Shown in pieces: positions 23,500 to 37,367 of a stretch of DNA of 60,888 nt. Numbering within the stretch: position 1 is the first letter of the stretch; each line of letters starts with the position of its first letter. The position numbers and the translations under genes are program-made. Source of the stretch: Lingula anatina (lineage: Eukaryota > Brachiopoda > Lingulata > Lingulida > Lingulidae); contig NW_019773825.1 in assembly GCF_001039355.2 (NCBI RefSeq), positions 385,573 through 446,460 on the forward strand, given 5' to 3'. The notes under the pieces are model-generated. The model had not been told where the DNA came from, did not search any database, and saw nothing but the letters and a program-made list of their open reading frames with translations.

Positions 23500-23690
23500 A
23501 ACGCCTCCAGGCCTGTAGCCAGGGAGGTTTGGAGGGTTCAAAAGAACCACCTTTTTTTGCTGGGAAAATGCCCCCTCCGGGTGAAATTTGATCTAGGTAC
23601 ATGGACATTTCATGGTAAAAGGTCCACTTTTTCAGAAAAAGAACCCCCCTTTTGAAATTGTTGGCTAAGGGCCTGGCCTCCCTACACCTT
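23500..23690. repeat. Dispersed repeat with GGTTCAAAAGAACCACC
   Basis: Shares GGTTCAAAAGAACCACCTTT, AAATTTGATCTAGGTA, AAAAGGTCCACTTTTTCAGA and GAACCCCCCTTTTG with 56800-56945, and a partial copy at 57285-57425. The recurrence produces similar minus-strand peptides (KRGVLFLK) in unrelated open frames. Confidence 0.85.
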
Positions 23691-24857
23691 AAAACGTATC
23701 TCTTACCTTTATCACACTTCAACATCATACAGGTCATTTTTTACGGCCGTTTTTTTACGTTTGGCAAATTTCTCTAATTCACATCCCATTAAATTGTTGT
23801 GAGGGAACACATCATGGCTAGACCACCCAGAAGTCAAACACAGAAGCCGCTCACCTAGATATAACCTGCACAAGCAGTCTAGTACTGCCTTGTCTGGCTG
23901 CAGACAGGGAATCCCACTGTGTGGAGCTTAGCCTGTGTGTTAATACCTCTCTATTTCTCTCTCCCCCACACTATGAACACAGAAGTATTCAGTTATACAT
24001 GTGCAGGTGCTTCACAGCTCCGAGGGGGCATCTCAAAGTGTAGGCAAAGTGTGCTGATCACAATCAATATTTTTTTGCTTCTGCTATTTTCTTCGTTACA
24101 ATTATGTTTCTGCTGTAAAATCTTTATCACTTGTTTGATGATGCTGTAATTTTATAAGTTAACTTTCACGTTATTCCCAGGCACGTTATTCCCAGGAATA
24201 AGTCGAATAAGTTTATGAATGTCCTGTCATGTCATAAAAACAAAACATGCATTTTATCTTTTTTTTTCTTTTTTTTTTTTTTTACATGCTTACTCACCTG
24301 TATCTTATTATCTTTAGGCTACTTATTAATCTAAATGGCACGCTAACAATGCCAGCGGCAGGGGAATCTAGGTTATTTTCCCAGTCCCTGATCCACAGAA
24401 TCCGTATGCTGCAAAAAAAAATCCAGGAATTCTAAGTAGGAATCAATTCAACTATTAGGCAGCTCTCTCTTCCAGCTGAGCGCTAACAGAATACTACGCA
24501 CTTACTATGACTTTGGCGCACCTAGGACATAAATAAGTCAAAATGACGTAAATGTCAAGGCAATCGAAAAACCTTCACAATTTTGACTTTACAGCTGCGT
24601 ATTGAAAAAATTTGTAAGGAACTCATAATTATAAGGACCTCATACAGGTAAAAGTGCGACAGTGGCCTTGTTATCCAAGCCAGACTGGCAATTTTTTTCT
24701 CTTAGCCATATCACTACTTTTTCATCACTTTTTTTCTCCAAATGGTTTAAATTTGACTAAAACAAGGCAAATCAACCATTTTTGTTTAGCCAACTTAAGT
24801 CAGTTTTTGAATTTGGCTAAATTGGCGAGTGTTAGCGCTACCCCAGCAAGAATACCA

Positions 24858-25150
24858 TCGTCCCAAGGACTGAATCAACTCTGTAACAGACCAAAGTCAA
24901 TAATATAACAATTCTCAGTGAGATCGCTTCCTCCATTCTTACCACATCTATCTGACTATCATTCGAAGGACTCAACTGACTCCCTAACAGACTGTAGTCA
25001 ATAATATAACAATTATAAGTGAGATTTCTTCCTCGTTTCGACCACATCTATCTGACTATCATCCCAAGGACTCAATAGACTCCACAACAAACCAAAGTCA
25101 ATAATATAACAATTCTCAGTGAGATCTCTTCCTCCACTTTGACCACATCA
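24858..25150. repeat. ~100-bp tandem repeat, nearly three units
   Basis: AAGGACT recurs at 24865, 24966 and 25066, each followed by AGTCAATAATATAACAATT and ACCACATC. The same array recurs in the second 6-kb copy from 30859. Confidence 0.92.
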
Positions 25151-26378
25151 TTAACATACAGCTGTTACCCTGTTCTGAATACATTTCTATTTGTTCACTT
25201 TTGTGGTTAATACAGGCAGATGAAACAGTCCACGATTTTTGCACAAAAGAAAAAAAAAACTGGTACCAGTACAGGCGCTGAGGACACAGGAAAAATAATG
25301 ACAACTGAGCCAAAAAAATAAATAAATAAATAAATAAATATTTAAGATAAAAAATAAAAATGGCAATTCCCGTGTGTAATAATGAAGATAGTATAAACGT
25401 TGTAAGAACAAAAATATTTTTGAAAATATCATGTTGGTAATTAACTTATGCAAAGTGAGAGCATACCTGTGTACAGTTCAGAATGAAATACAAAATTTTG
25501 ATAAATATAACAATCATGGGAGAAGGTTGCCCAAATGCTTCCCTTGGTTTGCCTACTGCCAGTCTCTATTTTACATAAATAAATAAAAGTTTAGGATAAA
25601 ATGATAAATATAACTTATCGCTTAGACAGCTCTGGATTCAGATAATGCTTCCAAATTTACAGCAGTTAAACTGAAGAAACTCTCAATCTTCTACCAATAA
25701 ACGCTAATCAAACCAAGAAATAAACCAGTTGAAGGGCAGTTATGAAAGGTCATTATAACCCCCATTTGTAGCAGTTAAAATAATGAATCTCTCAGCTAAA
25801 TAGAGGACCATTATTAAATCAAAGACAAGGCCAAATCCCAACAGAAACCGCTTCCAAGAAAACCACTTTAACAATCAGACAGAATTCTGTGAAAGCAATC
25901 AATATATGACAGAAGGTAAAACAACACACCATTGGGCAGTGGATGCAATATAAACCTAAGCGGATATATTTTTATTTTTCAGTCTTATTTACATGCCTGA
26001 CGTGAGAAAGGCGAGATCATTGTAGCAGTTTGAACACTCAGGAGATAAACAATAAAGAAAAGATCCACTTGCAAAGTTCTTTTTAACATTGACTGGTAGA
26101 TTTCCAATTTTATACTAGACTTTGTCTAGACAGACTGACCGACAGTGAAACGACTATTTTGGAGACTGACCAATAGTCGAAATGGGAAATTGACCAGTAT
26201 ACCATCTGACAGGTGTAATTAGGCAATCAATTTCACAGACAACTTGGTGTCTGGCACAGATAGCTTTTTTTTTTTTTTTTGTATACAGACCTCTATCTCA
26301 AAATGTTACTTATGAACAGCATCCCATAAAGCTGCCACCATTGTTTCAAATCTGTATTGTGTGTTCTAATAACTCAAA

Positions 26379-26850
26379 GGCCATTCAGAACAGGGAACTA
26401 ACAGAACCGTGTAACAAATACAGGCCTACCCAACTACCAGACTCTGCACATAAGGATCCTGCATTAACCAGCATATTGGACCACACTACCCGTTTTCAAG
26501 GTGTGTGTCAGATCGCATTTCAGAGCATCATACCCCAGAACAAATTATGTAGGACGACCGCAGGCTCATCCTGCCGGTGTTCTGACTGATACTCCGAAAT
26601 GCGATCTGACACACACCTAGAAAACGGGTAGCGTGGTACGATATACCGGTTAATTCAGGATCTTTACGTGCCGAGTCTGGTAGTTGGGGTAGGCCTGAAA
26701 TATGTCCAACCCACTTGAATGCTTGTTGCCTTATCCCTTCAGGAAATCTATTCAGTGTCTTATCCTGAATTAAGCGGCAAGCTTTTTAGTAGGTCGCCAT
26801 ATTTGAACTGCGGATCCGTTAGTCCACTGTTCTGAATGCGCTCTAATAGA
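26379..26850. mobile_element. Nested palindromes: unrelated palindrome inside a family B MITE
   Basis: The outer family B arms are GGCCATTCAGAACAGGGAAC and CCACTGTTCTGAATGCGCTC. Inside (26421-26697) is an independent 277-bp palindrome with ends CAGGCCTACCCAACTACCAG and its complement TGGTAGTTGGGGTAGGCCTG. Further inner arms contain CTACCCGTTTTC and TCAGATCGCATTTC with their complements. The nest is duplicated at about 32374-32837. Confidence 0.88.
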
Positions 26851-29210
26851 CTCACAAGGCCCTTCAGTTCAAACAAAGCCACTAAGAGTGCTTTAATGCC
26901 TTCTTTTCACTCGAGTCTGTCAGGTTTTTGTCCACTGTAACAAACCTTATATAGATTACCTGTAACAGTTCAATTGGCCATAAAAGAAGAAATCAATGAG
27001 GTTTAATGTGTGTTCTTAACCTACAAGACCACTTTAATTATGATCGCAGAGAGATATATACAATACTAAAACATAAGCATTTGTCACTGTTACAAAGAGC
27101 ACTGTAATCTGTTTGGATAATAAAACTTGATGAAGACAGAAATCAAAATCTAGTATAAAATTGGAAATCAACCGGGCAGTGGATCTTTTCTTTACTGTTT
27201 ATTTCCTGAGTGTTAAAACTGCTACGTCTTTGATAATATTGCATTCAAAACACTTGGCTGTCAAGGATCCAGTTTAAGAAGATAAACCCTGAAAAGTAGG
27301 GAAGTTTGCACTAGAGTGCAGAATGATACACAAAATCCAAGATTTTTCCCTATTTAAGCGATGTAATTGGGTAACTTATTACTGGCATATGCTAATGGAC
27401 TATGGTGATCAAAATATTGATAACAGGTACGGTTGGCATTATTGCCAGGTGTCATATCCAGTAATTGAAGTGCCTGGAAGCGTATTATACTGATTGGGTG
27501 TAGACAGCCATCATTTTTGAGAGTTAATGCCATAAACCGCTACAGATAAAATCTCTCAATCTGGTACAGTTTTTAACAAAAGTGTGTTGAACAATCAGAT
27601 GCAACAGATTTTTTTTATCAGATTCTTTAAACCAAAGTTCCCTGGTCTTGTTTAGAAGAGGTCCAATGAAAATTGGTGTAATTCTAAGTTATTAATCATA
27701 AAATCTAAATGAACAGATTGACAGAAAATTAGTCATACCCCTTTGTTGTACTTATGTATGTTAGGCCCCCAACTAGCTGTTATTTTTTTTCTTTTGTGAG
27801 CCCAAATAATTGAGAAAATCAAGAAACCGAAAAAACAACACTTTCACTTCCAAACTGCTAAATATAATGTCATCAGCAAAATGACCACATTTTTTCTAAA
27901 GACAAATTAAGTCCATTCACATTATATGACCAAATTAAAATAATCAGTATAACTGTTTTTGGTTTGTCTTTAATCAAGACTCTCTTGGTTATGTCAATGG
28001 ATCATGACCAATAGCAATATTTTACTCTCTTATTTCTATGTGAAATTATAAACCTGTCAGAGGCAAAAATAGTAGCGTTTTAATGCAGATAAAACTGACA
28101 GTGAATCTTCTACCTAAATTATCCTATTCTTCTAAATTATCTTTCCCCCGAGGAAAACACGTCCCCAGAAAACAATCAACCTGATCCGGTAGCTTTGCCA
28201 GGTGACTTCAAACAGGCTTCCCAAATGTCAAACAAATATCTGATATGTCAAAGAAGGAAGAAGAAGAAAAAAAAACCCTTGCGACTTGCAGAAAGATAAT
28301 CTGTCCCTGCAAAATGCTGTAACAGATACCAAAGTTCATCTATCATATTGTGACACATAAAAGCATACACTATTCACACTGGTTATCCAAGGCGCTTTTT
28401 TGTGGAACGTTTTTCATGGAATTCACTTTCTTACTGTTTAAAGAGAAGTCAATATTCAAGAGGCATTAGAAAAGCAATTGATTTATGAACTTGTTTTAGG
28501 AAACCACACAATTTAAAACTAAAAATTATTTTAATAACTGCTGGTTATTTAATTTCCTGAAACACTTTCAACACATGCAAATTATTTGTTTGAATCCAAT
28601 ATATTTATATTGAAAGTAGAGCCCAAAAGTGTTTGGTTTCTAGTTTCAATTTGGAGAAATCTATTTTTTTCAGTTAATGAATAAAAAAAAAACATCATCA
28701 ATAAGCAATTTTCTCCCTCAAATCCAAAGACCACTGATTAAATGCACAAAATCCTTCCTTATTATATGAGAAGGGGCAGTAAAAGGCAGATTAAATCCAA
28801 ATTAGTACTGAACTATTGTGGGACCATCCTCGTTCAATTATTAGAGGCTTCAGCTTAATACGACTTGACAGTTATGGCTAACTAGTGACACTTATGCAGA
28901 CAAAACAAGGAGTGTACGATAATTTCATTTGAGATATTCAGTGTTTATGAAGTTATCCTTTGCTATACAGTTACCAGCTTCAACATATGCAGATATCTGC
29001 TACTTTTTTTTACATTTTTTTTCAGCTTAATTAATTAATTCATTTATCTTGCACATTTCTATTAAAAAAAAGCAATTTTACAAATAACAGCAAGCTAAAT
29101 TATCTGTTCTTTCTTTTCTTTTTTTTTTGCTATACATGAGGAATATGTAAACATTATTGTCCACTTTTATCCAAAGTTCTTGTTAATGCCTGTCTCTACT
29201 AAAAGCCTGT

Positions 29211-29503
29211 AAGAACGCATTCAGAACGGATGGTCTGCAGACTAACTGATCCACCGACTAAATATGGCCGACCTAACTTTAAAGCAGTGCCGCTTAATCC
29301 CCTGATGGTCTCCCCACCTCTACTCGTGCCATTAAACGGATTAAACCTCGGCTCCAAGGTTTAACAGCTAGGCCCCTACAGCGATAACATGTGCGGAGGT
29401 GGGGAGGCCATCAGGAATTAGTTGGCACTGCTTTGAAGTGAGTCAGCCATACTTAGTCTGCGAATCTGTTTGTCCCCGGATCAACTCGTTCTGAATGCCC
29501 TCA
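29211..29503. mobile_element. Palindromic MITE related to family B, long form
   Basis: The arms are CGCATTCAGAACGGATGGTC and CAACTCGTTCTGAATGCCC. The middle pairs TGATGGTCTCCCCACCTC with GGTGGGGAGGCCATCAG around a core ACGGATTAAACCTCGGCTCC. The same form is at 35209-35490, at 38244-38512 (diverged), and as a left-end fragment at about 57140-57290. Confidence 0.85.
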
Positions 29504-29518
29504 AAAAGGCTTGACTAG

Positions 29519-29734
29519 GGCTGTATTCCCAGAGCTTTTAGATCGATCTATCCCCGCAGGGAGTCTCACTAGATTACTGTCAGATAATCCGGCTTAAATG
29601 TCCGTCCCACCTACTACACGCTGTAAGGGGGTAATTAACTTTTGTGTCTGCTCGGATGACAGCTATTTAGCGTGAACCCCCAGGGAGTTAGGTCGATCTA
29701 AAGTAGATCGATCTAATCTCTGGAAATGGGGTCT
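29519..29734. mobile_element. Palindromic MITE, family A (copy 4)
   Basis: Contains AGATCGATCTATCCCCGC, AGTCTCACTAGATTACTGTC, AGGGGGTAATTAACTTTTGT and CCCCCAGGGAGTTAGGTCGA, in the opposite orientation to copy 2. Its duplicate in the second 6-kb copy is 35507-35723. Confidence 0.9.
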
Positions 29735-30828
29735 AGTACTTTGGCTTTAAACCAAACACAGCCTATGAAAGCATAATAATACCTATATTTCTGATCAGTT
29801 TCTAACGAAATTCTTATGCTTTGAGTCAAAGAACTTTAACTATAATCCTATGATCCTTCACAACTTCACAATTCCATCATTGAAATTTTACCTTTCTATG
29901 GGCAATGTTTGAGTTAACTATCTATTTCAATTTAATATTATTTTCATTTATTTATTTTGCACATTTCCTTATTAAAATTAAAAATTTACAAATTACATTA
30001 AGCAAGGTTATCAAGGACAACTATGGTACCTGTCCTTTTTTTTCCTATGGGCGATATGCAAATATTCTTAAATCTGTGCTATCCAAAAATTCTATTCATA
30101 CATACCTCTACGTACTGTAAATGAGTCAGATGGCTCACACTTTGTCTTCAAACCAACTAAAATTCTTTAAATCCTCTATTAACGAAATTGTGCTGGTCAA
30201 GAGGCCTCTCCAGTCACCATGGTAACAAATGCTTCACAATCTATCTTGAATTGGATGTCATGACACCTACCTTTTCCTTAATACCATCTATGGTAATTGC
30301 TTCAAACATAAAATCCAACAGTGTATCCTCACATTGTATGCGTAGAAGTTTAGATACTAACTGCACCAACTCTATGGTACAATTATGACTTTTTATGTTA
30401 TTTATCTTCCTACTACGCAGAAATCAATAAGTTTTTCTGATTGGTTGGTTGGAATTCTGTATTTCCTTAATGTAAAAATTCAAGTGCAATGTCCTTGAAA
30501 CTAGGCTTCATCATTGTTTCTGATTCTATGTTAATTTTGCCAGCAGACTTGATCATTATCAGCTTGAAGTTGCCATGACTATTGCAGTATGGACTCCAAA
30601 CTTATCTTTATGCAAGAATTCTCAACCTTTACCAAATATGCCATTTGTTAAAAGTCATTTGATAATAGTTTGTTCTTTGATTGATCAAATTTATTTTGTA
30701 TTTTCAATTAGCATTTAATGACCAAAAATTTTTTTTTTTGGGGGGGGGGGGGGATGTTATGTCCATCATTGATTCTGAATGAAACTGAAGAAATGATCTG
30801 GAAAAACGCAAATGGGATCAACATTTTN

Positions 30829-33800
30829 GTGCTACCCCAGCAAGAATACCATTGTCCCAAGGACTGAATCAACTCTGTAACAGACCAAAGTCAATAATAT
30901 AACAATTCTCAGTGAGATCGCTTCCTCCATTCTTACCACATCTATCTGACTATCATTCGAAGGACTCAACTGACTCCCTAACAGACTGTAGTCAATAATA
31001 TAACAATTATCAGTGAGATTTCTTCCTCGTTTCGACCACATCTATCTGACTATCATCCCAAGGACTCAATAGACTCCACAACAAACCAAAGTCAATAATA
31101 TAACAATTCTCAGTGCGATCTCTTCCTCCACTTTGACCACATCATTAACATACAGCTGTTACCCTGTTCTGAATACATTTCTATTTGTTCACTTTTGTGG
31201 TTAATACAGGCAGATGAAACAGTCCACGATTTTTGCACAAAAGAAAAAAAAAACTGGTACCAGTACAGGCGCTGAGGACACAGGAAAAATAATGACAACT
31301 GAGCCAAAAAAAAAATAAATAAATAAATAAATATTTAAGATAAAAAATAAAAAAGGCAATTCACGTGTGTAATAATGAAGATAGTATAAACGTTGTAAGA
31401 ACAAAAATATTTTTGAAAATATCATGTTGGTAATTAACTTATGCAAAGTGAGAGTATACCTGTGTACAGTTCAAAATGAAATACAAAATTTTAATAAATA
31501 TAACAATCATGGGAGAAGGTTGCTCAAATGCTTCCCTTGGTTTGCCTACTGCCAGTCTCTCTTTTACATAAATAAATGAAAGTTTCAGATAAAATGATAA
31601 ATATAACTTATCGCTTAGACAGCTCTGGATTCAGATAATGCTTCCGAATTTACAACAGTTAACATGAAGAAACTCTCAATCTTCTACCAATAAACGCTAA
31701 TCAAACCAAGGAATAAACCAGTTGAAGGGCAGTTATGAAAGGTCATTATAACCCCCATTTGTAGCAGTTAAAATAATGAATCTCTCAGCTAAATAGAGGA
31801 CCATTATTAAATCAAAGACAAGGCCAAATCCCAACAGAAACCACTTCCAAGAAAACCACTTTAACAATCAGACAGAATTCTGTGAAAGCAATCAATATAT
31901 GACAGAAGGTAAAACAACACACCATTGGGCAGTGGATGCAATATAAACCTAAGCGGATATATTTTTATTTTTCAGTCTTATTTACATGCCTGACGTGAGA
32001 AAGGCGAGATCGTTGTAGCAGTTTGAACACTCAGGAGATAAACAATAAAGAAAAGATCCACTTGCAAAGTTCTTTCTAACATTGACTGGTAGATTTCCAA
32101 TTTTATACTAGACTTTGTCTAGACAGACTGACCGACAGTGATGACAGTGACGACTATTTTGGAGACTGACCAATAGTCGAAATGGGAAATTGACCAGTAT
32201 ACCATCTGACAGGTGTAATTAGGCAATCAATTTCACAGACAACTTGGTGTCTGGCACAGATAGCTTTTTTTTTTTTTTGTATACAGACCTCTATCTCAAA
32301 ATGTTACTTATGAACAGCATCCCATAAAGCTGCCACCATTGTTTCAAATCTGTATTGTGTGTTCTAATAACTCATTAAGAACAGGGAACTAACAGAACCG
32401 TGTAACAAATACAGGCCTACCCAACTACCAGACTCTGCACATAAGGATCCTGCATTAACCAGCATATCGGACCACACTACCCGTTTTCAAGGTATGTGTC
32501 AGATTGCATTTCAGAGCATCATACCCCAGAACAAATTATGTAGGATGACCGCAGGCTCATCCTGTCGGTGTTCTGACTGATACTCCGAAATGCGATCTGA
32601 CACACACCTAGAAAACGGGTAGTGTGGTACGATATACCGGTTAATTCAGGATCTTTACGTGCCGAGTCTGGTAGTTGGGGTAGGCCTGAAATATGTCCAA
32701 CCCACTTGAATGCTTGTTGCCTTATCCCTTCAGGAAATCTATTCAGTGTCTTATCCTGAATTAAGCGGCAAGCTTTTTAGTAGGTCGCCATATTTGAACT
32801 GCGGATCCGTTAGTCCACTGTTCTGAATGCGCTCTAATAGACTCACAAGGCCCTTCAGTTCAAACAAAGTCACTTAAAGTGCTTTAATGCCTTCTTTTCA
32901 CTCGAGTCTGTCAGGTTTTTGTCCACTGTAACAAACCTTATATAGATTACCTGTAACAGTTCAATTGGCCATGAAAGAAGAAATCAATGAGGTTTAATGT
33001 TCGTTCTTAACCTACAAGACCACTTTAATTATGATCGCAGAGAGATATATACAATACTAAAACATAAGCATTTGTCACTGTTACAAAGAGCACTGTAATC
33101 TGTTTGGATAATAAAAATTGATGAAGACAGAAATCAAAATCTAGTATAAAATTGGAAATCAACCGGGCAGTGGATCTTTTCTTTACTGTTTATTTCCTGA
33201 GTGTTAAAACTGCTACGTCTTTGATAATATTGCATTTAAAACACTTGGCTGTCAAGGATCCAGTTTAAGAAGATAAACCCTGAAAAGTAGGGAAGTTTGC
33301 ACTAGAGTGCAGAATGATACACAAAATCCAAGATTTTTCCCTATTTAGGCGATGTAATTGGGTAACTTATTACTGGCATATGCTAATGGACTATGGTGAT
33401 CAAAATATTGATAACAGGTACGGTTGGCATTATTGCCAGGTGTCATATCCAGTAATTGAAGTGCCTGGAAGCGTATTATACTGATTGGGTGTAGACAGCC
33501 ATCGTTTTTGAGAGTTAATGCCATAAACCGCTACAGATAAAATCTCTCAATCTGGTACAGTTTTTAACATAAGTGTGTTGAACAATCAGATGCAACAGAT
33601 TTTTTATCAGATTCTTTAAACCAAAGTTCCCTGGTCTTGTTTAGAAGAGGTCCAATGAAAATTGGTGTAATTCTAAGTTATTAGTAATAAAATCTAAATG
33701 AAGTGATTGTCAGAAAATTACTGTAGTCATACCCCTTTGTTGTACTCATGTATGTTAGGCCCCCAACTAGCTGTTATTTTTTTTTTCTTTTGTGAGCCCA

Positions 33801-36800
33801 AATAATTGAGAAAATCAAGAAACCGAAAAAACAACACTTTCACTCCCAAACTGCTAAATATAATGTCATCAGCAAAATGACCACATTTTTTCTAAAGACA
33901 AGTTAAGTCCATTCACATTATATGACCAAATTAAAATAATTGGTATAACTGTTTTTGATTTGTCCTTAATCAAGACACTCTTGGCTCTGTCAATGGATCA
34001 TGACCAATAGCAATATTTTACTCTCTTGTTTCTATGTGAAATTATAAACCTGTCAGAGGCAGAAATAGTAGCGTTTTAATGCAGATAAAACTGACAGTGA
34101 ATCTTCTACCTAAATTATCCTATTTTTCTAAATTATCTTTCCCCCGAGGAAAACACGTCCCCAGAAAACAATCAACTTGATCTGTAGCTTTGCCAGGTGA
34201 CTTCAAACAGGCTTCCCAAATGTCAAACAAATATCTGATATGTCAAAGAAGGAAGAAGGAGGAAAAAAAACCCTTGCGACTTGCAGAAAGATAATCTGTC
34301 CCTGCAAAATGTTGTAACAGATACCAAAGTTCATCTATCATATTGTGACACAGTAAAGCATACACAATTCACACAAGTTATCCAAGGCGCATTTTTGTGG
34401 AACGTTTTTCATGGAATTCACTTTCTTACTGTTTAAAGAGAAGTCAATATTCAAGAGGCATTAGAAAAGCAATTGATTTATGAACTTGTTTTAGGAAACC
34501 AAACAATTTAAAACTAAAAATTATTTGAGTAACTGCTGGTTATTTAATTTCCTGAAACACTTTCAACACATACAAATTTCTTGTTTGAATCCAATATATT
34601 TATATTGAAAGTAGAGCCCAAAAGAGTTTGGTTTCTAGTTTCAATTTGGAGAAATCTATTTTTTTCAGTTAAAGAATTAAAAAAAATCATCATCAATAAG
34701 CAATTTTCTCCCTCAAATCCTAAGATCACTGATTAAATGCACAAAATTCTTCCTTATTATATGGGAAGGGGCGGTAAAAGGCAGATTAAGTCCAAATTAG
34801 TACTGAATTATTGTGGGACCATCCTCGTTCAATTATAAGAGGCTTCAGCTTAATACGACTTGACAGTTATGGCTAACTAGTGACACTTATGCAGACAAAA
34901 CAAGGAGTGTACGATAACTTCATTTGAGATATTCAGTGTTTATGAAGTTGTCCTTTGCTTTACAGTTATCAGCTTCCATATATGAAGATATGTAATCCTT
35001 TTATTACATTATTTTTTTCAATTTAATATTATCATTTTTATTTATTCATTTATCTTGCATATTTCTAAAAAAAAAAAAAGAAGCAATTTTACAAATAACA
35101 GCAAGCAAAATTATGTTTTTTTTTTCTAAACATGAGCAATATGTAAACATTATTGTCCATTTTTATCCAAAGTTCTAGTTAATGCCTGTCTCTACTAAAA
35201 GCCTGTAAGAACGCATTCAGAACAGATGGTCCGCAGATTAACTGATCCACGGACTAAATATGGCCGACCTAACTTTAAAGCAGTGTCGCATAATCCCCTG
35301 AAGGTCTCCCCACCTCCACTCGTGCCATTAAACAGATTAAATCTCGGTTCCAAGATTTAGGCCCCTACAGCGATAATATGTGCGCAGGCAGGGAGGCCAT
35401 CAGGAATTAGTTGGTACTGCTTTAAAGTGAGTCAGCCATACTTGGTCTGCGGATCTGTTTGTCCCCGAATCAACTCGTTCTGAATGCCCTCAAAAAGGCT
35501 TGACTAGGGCTGTATTCCCAGAGCTTTTAGATCGATCTATCCCCGCGGGGAGTCTCACTAGATTACTGTCAGATAATCCAGCTTAAATGTCCATCCCGTC
35601 TACTACAAGCTATAAGGGGGTAATTAACTTTCGTGTCCGCTCGGATGACAGCTATTTAGTGTGAACCCCCAGGGAGTTAGGTCGATCTAAAGTAGATCGA
35701 TCTAATCTCTGGAAATGGGGTCTAGTACTTTGGCTTTAAACCAAACACATCCTATGAAAGCATAATAATACCTATATTTCTGATCAGTTTCTAATGAAAT
35801 TCTTATGCTTTGAATCAAAGAGCTCTAACTATAATCCTTTGATCCCTTATAACTTCACAATTCCATTATTGAAAATTTTACCTTTCTATGGGCAATATTT
35901 GAGTTATCTATCTATTTCAATTAAATATTATTTATTATTTTCATTTATTTATTTTGCACATTTCCTTATTAAAAAATAAAATGTACAAATTACATTAAGC
36001 AAAGTTATCAAGGACAACTATGGTACCTGTCCTTTTTTTTTTTCCTATGGGCGATATGCAAATATTCTTAAATCTGTGCTGTCCAAAAATTCTATTCATA
36101 CATACCTCTACGCACTGTAAATGAGTCAGATGGCTCACACTTTGTCTTCAAACCAACTAAAATTCTTTAAATCCTCTATTAACGAAATTGTGCTGGTCAA
36201 GAGGCCTCTCCAGTCACCATGGTAACAAATGCTTCATAATCTATCTTGAATTGGATGTCATGACACCTACCTTTTCCTTAATACCATCTATGGTAATTGC
36301 TTCAAACATAAAATCCAACAGTGTATGCTCATATTGTATGTGTAGAAGTTTAGATACTAACTGCACCAACTCTATGGTACAATTACGACTTTTTATGTTA
36401 TTTATCTTCCTACTACGCAGAAATCAATAAGTTTTTCTGATTGGTTGGTTGGAATTCTGTATTTCCTTAATGTAAAAATTCAAGTGCAATGTCCTTGAAA
36501 CTAGGCTACATCATTGTTTCTGATTCTATGTTAATTATGCCAGCAGAGTTGATCATCATCAGCTTGAAGTTGCCATGACTATTGCAGTATGGACTCCAAA
36601 CTTATCTTTATGCAAGAATTCTCAACCTTTACTAAATATGCCATTTGTTAAAAGTCATTTGATAATAGTTTGTTCTTTGATTGATCAAATTTATGTTGTA
36701 TTTTCAATTAGCATTTAATGATCAAAATCTTTTTTGGGGGGAGGGGTGGGGGTGGGTGTAGGTGGTGTTATGTCCATCATTGATTCTGAATGAAATTGAA

Positions 36801-36835
36801 GAAATGACCTGGAAAAATGCAAATAGGATCTACTG
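30829..36835. repeat. Direct ~6-kb duplication, copy 2
   Basis: Partner of 24835-30827. Differences include a short deletion at the left end of the family B MITE (about 32373), a longer G-rich variant at 36735-36770, and single-base changes throughout. Repeated contents are the ~100-bp tandem repeat (from 30859), nested MITE (to about 32837), family B relative (35209-35490) and family A copy (35507-35723). No protein-coding exon is recognised in either copy. Confidence 0.95.
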
Positions 36836-36851
36836 TTTAGAATAAAAAATA

Positions 36852-36902
36852 AGCTAAAAAAAATTGAGCATTAAAAAAATGTACAAGGTTATTCTACACA
36901 CA

Positions 36903-36966
<64 letters not shown>

Positions 36967-37250
36967 CCATCAATACCATGCCCACTTCATTAATTCCTCT
37001 TTGATTCACCCACTCAAAAGTGATAAAACACGACTCCACTATTCTCGCTAAAGGTAAAGGTAGATTAACGACTTGTTTGTCCTCATCTAACACCTGCTGT
37101 TATGTCTTAATACCAGGTTACCGTCTGACAGGTGATTTCTATGGAGTAATACAAGCTATTGCCACCATATATCTGTCCATTATTCCGTTAACAAATTTTT
37201 ATGGAGTAATACAAGCTAATGCCACCATATATCTGTCCATTATTCCGTTA
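36852..37250. repeat. Direct duplication of ~400 bp, copy 1, including (CA)n(GA)n microsatellite
   Basis: The stretch starting GCTAAAAAAAATTGAGCATT recurs after an N from 37252, both followed by a CA run, a GA run and AAACCATCAATACCATGCC. Copy 1 ends in 60-bp satellite units. As with the 6-kb duplication, a single N (37251) marks the exact join. Confidence 0.92.
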
Positions 37251-37309
37251 NGCTAAAAAAAAATTGAGCATTAAAATAAAACGTACAAGGTTATTCTACA
37301 CACACACAT

Positions 37310-37367
<58 letters not shown>

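Larger units (their letters stand above)
24835..30827. repeat. Direct ~6-kb duplication, copy 1
   Basis: Matches 30829-36835 throughout in the same order (offset 5991-6011 bp), with scattered substitutions and small indels. It begins near GCTACCCCAGCAAG and ends near GCAAATGGGATC. The contents are a ~100-bp tandem repeat (24865-25150), a nested palindromic MITE (26379-26850), a family B relative (29211-29503) and a family A copy (29519-29734). The rest is AT-rich with no exon seen. The join to copy 2 is a single N at 30828, so this may be two alleles placed in tandem. Confidence 0.95.

Noticed and set aside
23354-23737. 127-codon minus-strand open frame
   Set aside because: Overlaps a dispersed repeat also found at 56800 and 57300; the peptide similarity comes from the repeat.
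30174-30390. 66- to 80-codon frames repeated at 30188 and 36188 as a duplicated gene
   Set aside because: They are similar only because the whole 6-kb block is duplicated; no domain or splice support.
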